Origin: Dendrolimus kikuchii
Taxonomy: Eukaryota; Arthropoda; Insecta; Lepidoptera; Lasiocampidae
Assembly (NCBI GenBank): GCA_019925095.2
Contig: CM034394.1
Span: forward strand, 25,842,272 to 25,906,271
Length of the DNA stretch: 64,000 nt
Direction of reading: 5' to 3'
The notes below the pieces were generated by a model, which made no database searches, was not told the DNA's origin, and saw only the letters and a program-made list of their open reading frames with translations. The translations under genes were made by a program, and so were the position numbers. Positions 27,501 to 37,600 of the stretch are shown piece after piece. Positions within the stretch are counted from its first letter, which is position 1. Every line of letters begins with the position of its first letter.

Positions 27501-28508
27501 GTGTTGCAAATGTTCATAGGCGATGGTAACCGCTTTCCATCAAGTAGGCCGTCTGCCTGTCCGCTGAACTCCTGCAATAAAAAAAATAGAATATGAAATA
27601 TAAAGAAAAACAATATTTAGCTAGACGTGTTGCTGGGGAGTTTCTTGCCGCTTCTGCTCCTTCAGAGCATGTTGCGAAGCGGTGTACATAGAATAGGAAG
27701 TAAAAATTAAATTTTAACTTACATGTATGACCTTCAAAAAGTGTTCTCCAGTGGAATTTATTTTCAATATAAACTTTTGAATTTGAATACATATTAATTT
27801 TTGAACAGCGTGGCGGCATTGCAAAGACATTTCTTATTAATGTATTATCTTATAATAGATTGTATAGTATATATATATATTATTTTTATTGTATATATAT
27901 ATTATACTTAGATTGGCTTGAAGTTAGTTATTATTTAGTTTTATCCTTTGCTTTGTTATGGTTTGTTATAAATATTATGTTTATTGTAGTGTATTAGATT
28001 GGCAGAATTTTCTTTTTCTTTTTAATTTACCGGCCAAAATTCCTTTTTTTGTCACCTGACTTTTCTGTGTACTCGAAATTGGCAAAATCAATGCATAAAT
28101 GGCATTGCAGACATCACTTTAAAAAAAAAACGAAATGTAACTGTTGAAGGTTAAAAATACACTTTGGGAAGGTGGTGTGAGAGGTGCAGGGTTGCTCTGG
28201 AGTCCGCTGTTGCAGGAGAAAGCCAGAGCTGCCTTCCAAAGGATGCACATCGTGGATTGGTTGCCCACATTGTACAGCGCTGCCGGAGGTAATATTAGGT
28301 AAATGGAAGTTTATTGTTACAAACTGTAAACCAAACACAAATCATGGAAGAATATTTGTTATGGAGCCTGATATTTTTGGTGAAGATACACGGGCCAACT
28401 GCATTGCTATAATATTTCTGCAGGCGTTTATTATATTTTGTATTAAGTGAACATCGTTTAAAATGCATCTATCTTTATTTTCACCATTACGTGTGACTTT
28501 TAAATCAA

Positions 28509-28559
<51 letters not shown>

Positions 28560-28564
28560 GTATA

Positions 28565-28601
<37 letters not shown>

Positions 28602-28606
28602 GTATA

Positions 28607-28645
<39 letters not shown>

Positions 28646-31600
28646 GTATATATATGTATATATATCAAAATAAGGAGCAACTTGATGCTTTGTCTTACAC
28701 CTACCAATTACAATTATATTGTCTAGATATGTGTTAATTACACCGTGCGACTCCCCAAAAACGAGGGCCTTTTAGACCCCCAGGTGTCGTTTGTCACCTC
28801 CAGACCAACTAGAATACTTGTTTCGGAAATGTTTTCTATTAGATTATTACATTTTTTTTTTGAGTTTACTTCATATAAGATCACCGGTACGGGAATTTTG
28901 TGAGGAGTAAAATAATAAAACGTTGACTAACGAACTTTAATGCAACGAAATAAGATCTAAAACAATTGCGTTGCGACGTTAAGAATATATTTTGTTTATT
29001 ATAAATCTATTAATTCTTTGAAAGGGAATTGTATAACAACTTCTGTTTGTATTAAAAAAAAGCGCCTCAGATATATTATAAATAATTATGCTGAAAAAAA
29101 TCTGTCAGGAGCCTTAAGAACAGACGAGCGTGCATGACAAGAGTTATGAATGTCAAAGAAGCAAGTGAGGTGTGTAAGAATAAGCCTAAATGGCACTCTG
29201 TTGTTCGTGCCTACCCCGCAAGGGAACTGGCGTGAAGTCATGTATGTATGTATGAAAAAAAATATTTTTAGCTAGACTTGTTTCTGGGGAGTTTCTTGCC
29301 GCTTCTTCTCCTTTAAAGAGCGATAACACGTTGCGAAGAGGTGTACATAGAATAGGAAATAGATTTAAATTTTGACTTATACCATATGTCTGATTTTCAA
29401 AAGTCGTCGCAACTTATTTTCAATAAAAACTTTTGAATTTGATTTTGAGTATCCATCGGTGCATATTCAAAGATATTCAAATCGCACTTAAGTAATAAAG
29501 TCCAGTCGTCTGTCGGAACCGACACACAAATTTCATGTATCTAATGTTTATTTTTTGCAGTGTTTTGAATAATATAGACGGAATCGACCAATGGGAGGCG
29601 TTGTCCAAGAATTACAAATCGAACAGAACAACTATAGTCCACAACATCGATGATATTTGGGGAAGCGCTGCTATTACTGTCGACGAGTACAAGCTGCACA
29701 AAGGTACAGTGTACTTGATGGTGAACGGGACTCACACCAACATTATCCCACATGGAACAGTAACATATCACGCTGATGTCGCGATGGGTTTAATTTGTGA
29801 TGCGATATTATTATTAACTACCTGATGCCGGCGATTTCGTCCGCGTGGTGCGGTTTATTAACTATCCTACGGGAACTGTTTAATTTTTCGGCATCAAAAG
29901 TATGCTATATGTTGACCAGGGATATAAGCTACCACCATACAAAATTTTATTTAAATCGTTCCAGTCGTTTCGGAGATTAGCCCGTACAAACAGAGAAACA
30001 AAAAATTTGAAAAAAATCTAAATTTATCTATTTCACTTCTTACATCCCCCTGACTCGGATTTTAGCATTTTTTTCATTGTATAGAAATTTGACCTCTACA
30101 GTTTTATTATATGCATAGATTGTGAATGATGTTAAATATTGACACATAAAGCCTGTACATAATAGGTATTTACATTACACTCATATAGCTATTCGTTAAT
30201 AGGCGTGATTTTTAACGTTATACCATTTTCCCAGATGGAACACGTGCATCAACGCCACTAGGCCATTTATTCTTGTTTTGACATACATTCTCACATTAAA
30301 ACTTTCGATCAACATTATATTTAAAATATTTTTTTAAAATGAAATTAATTCCATGTGACCAAAAGACCGGTTTATACCTCGGACAACGCATTAGCATTGC
30401 CATTCAGAGAGGCAACGTGGCCAGTCTTTTGGGCACGTTTCCGACTGACAGCGATCTAGAATATTTTATACTTTAATTTTAGTTTGTTCGCGTTCGTAAT
30501 ACCGAAGTAAGAAAGAGAGTTGGTCTGAAAAAGAGTGTCGAGGTGAAGGTAAGGAAAGGAATGCTCCGGTGGTTCGGGCATGTGGAAAGAATGCATGATG
30601 AAAGAATGACTAAACAGATATACAATGCAAAAGTGTATGGATGCAGAAGTCGTGGAAGGCCACGACACACCTTCCATGATCAAATTGATCGTGTACTAGC
30701 AGAAACCTTAAGAACAGACGAGCGTGCATGACAAGAGCTATGAATGTCAAAGAAGCAAGTGAGGTGTGTAAGAATAAGTCTAAATGGCGCTCTGTTGTTC
30801 GTGCCTACCCCGCAAGGGAACTGGCGTGAAGTTATGTATGTATGTATTTTAGTTTGTATGTATAGTTTATTTTTAGTTTAATTTATTGTATAGTTTAATT
30901 TATTTATAATTTAGTTTATTTTTAATTACCTTTATAATAGTATTGTTAAGATAGTTTAGTTTATAATTTTATTAAATAATTCTAAATTGTAAGTGGTTAC
31001 GCGAATTCGTAATTGTTTTATTTGTATCAATTTTTGATGTGAAACCACAGTGGTAGAAAATACAGCTGCATAGATACATACATACATACATACATAACTT
31101 CACGCTAGTTCCCTTGCGGGGTAGGCACGAACAACAAAGTGCCATTTAGGCTTATTCTTACACACCTCACTTGCCTCTTTGACATTCATAACTCTTGTCA
31201 TGCAAGCTCGTCTGTTCTTAAGGCTCCTGACATCACCTTCTGCTAGTACACGATCAATTTGATCATGGAAGGTGTGTCGTGGCCTTCCACGACTTCTGCA
31301 TCCATCCACTTTTGCATTGTATATCTGTTTAGTCATTCTTTCATCATGCATCCTTTCCACATGCCCGAACCACCGGAGCATTCCTTTCCTTACCTTCACC
31401 CCGACACTCTCTTTCAGACCAACTCTCTTTCTTACTTCGGTATTACGAACGCGGTCCGCGAGCGTCACTCCGCAGATTTTGCGCAGTGCTCGCATCTCGA
31501 CCGCGTTTACTCTACTTTCATGCTCTTTCTTCCATACCCAACTCTCGCTTCCATACGCGAGCGTAGGTACCAGCACCGCGTTGTGTACGGCGAGCTGGGC

Positions 31601-34600
31601 CTTCTGGCTGAGGTTCTTAGCGCCTAGAAGTTTACCTAACACTCCATTCACACTATTCCCCAAATTCACTCTTCTTTCTATATCAGCGGTGTACCTTCCA
31701 TCCCTGCTAAAAGCACATCCAAGATATACAAACTCATTCACTTGCTCCAGCATAACATCATCGACCATTATCCTTGCATTCGTTCTGGTTTCTTCTCTTT
31801 CAAACACCATAACCTTTGTTTTCTTCGCATTCAAATGTAAGCCTCTCGCCTGACAGTCATCTTTCATCATTGTGACTAGTGTTTGCAGTTCTGATGGCGA
31901 TTCGGCTAAAAGCACGGCATCATCCGCATAAAGCAAGGTGCTTACAACTAGATCACTCATCCGCACCCCAACATCCATCAATCTTATTCTCTGGAGACAA
32001 TCGTCCAGATATAGGATGAATAGCAAAGCCGACACGCATCAATTGGCCATTAATCCCATATCCGGGCCATATGTCCCAGAGGTCCTTCCGCACAACCCTG
32101 TCAAATGCTTTCTCTAGATCCACAAAACCGCAGAAAACCTTCCGGCCCATAGCCAGCTGCTTCTCTACGATATTGCGGAGAGAGAAAACTTGATCCATAC
32201 ATCCCCTTCCATTTCTGAAACCACCTTGTGCATCCCACAGTAATCCATCGGATACAACTCTCATTCTCTTTTCAATAATCTTCGTATACACTTTAGATGC
32301 TGTGCTGATCAAACTGATGGCCCTGTAGCTGGCGCACTCCATACGTGACCCCTTGCCTTTATACAAGGGCACGATGACAGCGCGACTCCAGTCCTTGGGA
32401 ACTTTTCCCGTCCTCCAGCACAAGTTGCATAAGGACAGGAAAGCGTCCCGGACGCAGGTTCCACCATATTTGATCATCTCAGCAGACACACTATCGATTC
32501 CTACTGCCTTTCCATTTTTCAGACTTCTTATCGACCATTCGATCTCTTCCAAAGTGATCTCGGATGCTGACTCCTCGGAGTCGGTCACAGACTCAGTCGT
32601 GGTGCCAGCATCCGGGATATTATCATACATTTCTCTAAAATATTCACTCCATCGCGCTAATACCTCTTGTGGGTTAGCAAGAACGTCCCCTGCTTTAGAT
32701 TTTATTCTTTCCATTCTGGAAGCTGACGAACAACCCCGAGACTTCTTAACCTCTCTCCAAAAGAGTTTGGTATTCGCCTCGAAGTTCTCCGTCAGCTTCT
32801 CTTCTTCTTTCAATTTTATTCTTTCACGCTTCTCTTTCACTAAAGCTTTGGTTTCATTCTTGCAGAGGCGATAAATTTCTTTCTTCATCTCTTTCATACT
32901 GTCATTCTGTTGCAAGGAAGCAACATAATCCAGCCAGGCTTTTCTCTTTCTCTCTACGCTGGATTTAACATCCGCGTCCCACCATTCATCACCTTTCGTT
33001 GTTATGTGCCTCTTCGCGCATCCACATGCTTCTTTTGCGCTTTCCACTATACTTTCTTTCATACTATCCCAGTCATTATCCACATCTAAGTCGGAGAAGT
33101 CCGCTTTTGCAAGCCTTTCTTCGACTAGGCGCGCATACATACTCCTTACACTAACATCTTCCAATTTTTCACACTTTATTCTTTCAAGCTCCCCGAAATT
33201 GGTACGCACTCGCCAGTGCCTCCACTTCTTGAAAAGGCCCACAAACCGGCTTATCACCAGGTAGTGGTCCGTTTCAAGAGTGGGGCCTCTGTAGGCTCTT
33301 GTATCCATTATTGTGTTTCGGAGGCGACTATCAATTAAAATCAGATCAATCATACTTTTCTGATCATTCATTCTCCATGTATACGTGTGAATATCCTTAT
33401 GATGGAATAGGGTGTTCGACACAAGCAAGTTTCTTTCCATGCATACGTCTATGATTGGCCTACCAGCATCGTTCACTCTCTTGTCACCATAGGGTCCAAG
33501 GACAGCCTCAAGGCCGTCTCGTTTGGTCCCCACCCAGCCATTAAGATCACCACACATAATTAGTCTTTCGTTCCCTTCAGCCAGATCCAGAATTTCTCTC
33601 ACAGACTCCCAAAACTTCTCGAGTTCTTGGGGATCCGCTGAGCTTACGGGAGCATAAGCTGCGACCAGAAAAACTCGCGTGATCCCCAGTTTTAGGCGGA
33701 CCCAGAGAAGTCTCGGGTTCACCAGACAATAAGCTTTTACTCCAGACACAAAGCGGGATGAGAGTAAGACACCTACCCCCCCACTCGCACGCTCGTCCAG
33801 GTCCACGCCGGACCACAGAGCAAGCATGCCACCGGGGAGGTCATCGACGTCGCACCCCTTCCGCTTTGTCTCTGTCAGACATAAGGCATCCAGGCTTCTC
33901 TCATTCATTATATCAATCATTTCGTCCATCTTATCTTTCATTCCACCTCTCACATTCCACGTGCCTATACGGCACTCTGCTCCTCTCGACCCGCCAGGTT
34001 TGGCGCTGCGTGAAGGGTGGCGGCCCCCTTCGCCGCATGCGCGAGAATCCACACCGACGGGGGCGCATCGGTGAGCGTCGCCTGCGGGGGACGCCCTATC
34101 GTGCACTGCACTCGGGTGAACTCTGGTCAGAATTGTGGCTTTGTATTGTATTCTACTCATGGTCCCTCAAGACTATAAGTAGAATACTGAGCCCAGATCA
34201 CCGTCTTCTATGGGTAAGGTGCCCAGAAGGCTGGCTACGTTTCCTCGCTGGATCGCCATACTGATCCGTTGGCCGAGGTAAGCACCAGCCCTCTGATCAC
34301 CCGAAGAGTTAATGAGTCGTTTCGATAAATTTTGGTAGAGGCTCATGGCCTCAGGACCCCACGGTCCAAGCGTCTCGACAGCAAACGGCACAAACATATA
34401 ACTTTCACAGAGGGTTGCATATTTGCGCCGCTTGAGTGATTCGGCTGTTTCCGCCGCTGAACCGGCTGAATTTGAATTTAATTGATTTTTATTTTTAAAT
34501 TACATTTCGGCCAGTTTTTAAAATGTCTAACAAATCATTTAAAGTCGCGCTTTAAACCGTTCAAAACATAGTTTTATTTATGTATATCTGTCATTCGCGA

Positions 34601-37600
34601 GAACGTAAGAAAATACTTCAAAAGTTATTTCTTCAATACTATCGATGTGTTACCACGTTCTCACAGAATATCGGCGTGAAACGGTCCGTCTTGAGCTAAT
34701 CGTGCTTCGTGCGATGGGTAGGATTTCCGATGACCCACCCCACTTACCAATCCTCTATATCTTATTCCTGCCATCTGATCCCGCTACCTCATCCCCCTAA
34801 CCCATTCTAATTACGATATTCTAAAGGTTGGCAACGCGTGAGCTTCGTCCCTCATGTTGCACGCGTCTACAGGCGACGGTAAGCACTTTCCATTAGCTGG
34901 GCCGTCTGCCTGTCCCAGCTTTGCAATTTTATTATAAAAACCCAATTGCTGTTCGTTATTAGTCTGGCTAAAACTCAAAAACGGCTTGACCGAATTTGAT
35001 GAAATTTGGTGTGTGTTTGAGTGGGTCCCGGACGGTTTAGATACATAATTGGATCTAGTAGGTGGTGCTGAAATCAGTTTCCAAGATTTTAATGGAATTT
35101 TGTGTGTGTTTTTGAGTGGTTCCCGTGAAGGTTCAGATTTACAATTAGACTCGGTAGATGCCGTTGTAATCGCGTTCCAGATTTTTCTATTTTCATTGCA
35201 GGAAGTCTTTTGTGGGGCCCACTAGTTAAAAATAGATAGATAGATAACACTTTATTGTACACCATTACAGAAAAACTTACGAACTAGTATTAATTAGTTT
35301 AGTTGGGTACAAAGGGCGGTCTTATCGCTAAAAAGCGATCTCTTCCAGACAACCCGTGGCAAGAATGTTCTGATTAGGAGTGGCGACGGTGGTATACATA
35401 ATTATTGTACAATTACTTAAATTTTAATAATAAATATATAACTTTACTATATATACAAATATACACATAAGTTATATACGTATACAAGATATGGTGATAA
35501 TATGCAACTATTTAAACATAATAAACACAAAATATAATATCTTAACTATATTTTGCTTTCCCATGCTTTGTATTTGTTAATGAGGTAGTCTTCGTGTTTT
35601 GAACTTTGTATATTAAAAGCAAATTATTCACTTCAAATACAATTATTATAAATATTTCGAGACGACCGTGTTCGCTGCTCTTTTTTTGTAAGTCCAATCA
35701 CAAACTACTATGGATACTATGTATAGTCCAATATACGTAGTATCCATAGTAGTTTGTGAGTCCATGTCGCCCGCCGCGCGCGCGCCTTCCCCCGCACGGG
35801 TCTCCGCGCCGCACGCCCCACTCCTACTTACAGCGTGAACACTATTCATTCCAAATTCTAGTGTTGTAATTGTATGCAGTATTCCTGCCAGTATTTTTGC
35901 CAGGTGGTAGGGCATTTGCCCGACTGGATGGCTACCACCCCTGGTCTAGAGCATGCCGCCATAACCACTTTGAGTTGTGTTCCGGCATTAGTGACCGGGT
36001 TCCAGATTCACTTAAGACAGCAGCAGCGCATTTGTAGCACCTTTGGTGTTGCAAATGTCCATAGGCGATGGTAACCGCTTTCCATCCAGTGGACCGTCTG
36101 CCTGTCTGCTGAACTCCTGCAATAAAAAAAAATTAAAAAAATCCTGTTAAGTATCTTTGTGTATATGCCGGTGAAATAACTTTGTGCTGGTGATATTCGC
36201 ATACCGAATTTTATAAGAAGCCCTCCACTCTTACCTAATAACAGCTGAATGTTTGTGGCTTCTCTAATAATAATCATGTTGTTAAAACTTCAGGAATGAA
36301 CTACAACGGGGCGTGGGATTACTGGTACGGACCATCTGGTCGTGAAGGCATCTATGATACAAATCTCTTGTACCAAAGCTATGCTGGTTGCAGCATAAAC
36401 AAGCTGGGACTAATGCCGACCATAGACAAAATTTCACAACTGAGGTAAAGCTTAAACTAAAATCTAATTTTCCTCTGTACTAAAGAATACTAAGGTGCAA
36501 ATGTCACGAGATAATTGTAAGAATCGCCAGGTCTTAAGCGCTGTATTTGATTTTTATTCCGAGGTTTCAGCCACTTTTTAGTAGCCGTGATCACAGAAGA
36601 CTAAGATGTCAAGTGTCGATGAGTAATGTTAAAGATTTTTTAAATGAGCTATGAATGTCAAAGAAGCGAGTGAGGTGTGTAAGAATAAGCCTGAATGGCG
36701 CTCTGTTGTTCGTGCCTACCCCGCAAGGGAACTGGCGTGAAGTTATGTATGTATGTATTTTTTAAATGAGGTTAGACTCTTATAGAGTAAATAATGACCA
36801 TAAACAAAAAATTAAAACGAAATGATTAAAATGAACAAGTTGGCGGTAGGTTAATTTTTTTTTTTTTTACATTACTCATTGACATGTGACATCTATGTCC
36901 TCCATGTTTATCGTTAGGTAAAATAAAAAACATAAAAAATGCCGCGATCAAGAGCGTTAAAATGTAGTTTTATTATGTGAGCATACTAGTCGAGAATATT
37001 TTAAACAATACTAATTTTGTATTACCAGAGTAGAGCGAATAGACAGTTTTACTGCTCACAGTTTGTGAACGAACGGACAAATAACTGATGTTCTTATAGT
37101 TTGTTGCCCGCAAAATTGTGAATCTGCCTCCAATTGGTCATGTTAGGTGTCACGCAGGGTCTCCAGATTCCGGTGAGGGACGCGCGCTGATCTGCGCGCC
37201 CCCTCTTATCTCGAGGTGAGACTGAAGGTAACCGGAGAGACCCAGATCTCCAGCTAACAAATGGTGGGGCCAGTCCATGGGGCCTGCCGTCATTCGTCCG
37301 GGCTGGAGGTGTATGCGCGGGCGAACCCACAGTCCGGACAAAGGACGCTCGGAGATCCGATCGGGGTTTTAGTGGGTATCCCTTAGAATAATTAAGCCTA
37401 GTTCGCAATGCGTTAGTATTTTAGTCGAGTACCGAGTCGTTTAGTAACTAAAATACTCGGTGCTGCCCAAAAATCGTTCACACTACGGTCGAGTACAGTA
37501 TATAAGTGAGTGGTGTTTTGCAAGATCAACGTTCAACGCAATAAAGGAAATAAGCTAATAAAGCTACTGGCAATCGCTATATTAGAAGAGGTGGATGAAG

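Larger units (their letters stand above)
31072..34160 (-). mobile_element. RTE-type LINE, almost full length, internally deleted
   Basis: About 3.1 kb reading on the minus strand. It ends in (ATGT)n (TACATACATACATACA on plus, 31074-31094), the hallmark short-repeat tail of RTE elements. It contains two open segments, 34160-31953 and 32035-31100, out of frame with each other. Seven 3' fragments of the family lie elsewhere in the window. Confidence 0.85.

Noticed and set aside
28342..28707. 121-codon Tyr/Ile-rich frame
   Set aside because: Translation of the TA microsatellite.
31272..31853. 193-codon plus-strand frame [20 protein letters not shown]
   Set aside because: Antisense shadow of the RTE reverse transcriptase; the same shadow appears at other RTE copies.
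33758..34264. 168-codon plus-strand frame
   Set aside because: Antisense to the RTE endonuclease start; GC-rich coding on the other strand explains it.
35691..35766. A CRISPR-like array because of evenly spaced AGTCCAAT
   Set aside because: Only three 8-base repeats, the spacers are inverted copies of each other, and the host is eukaryotic.
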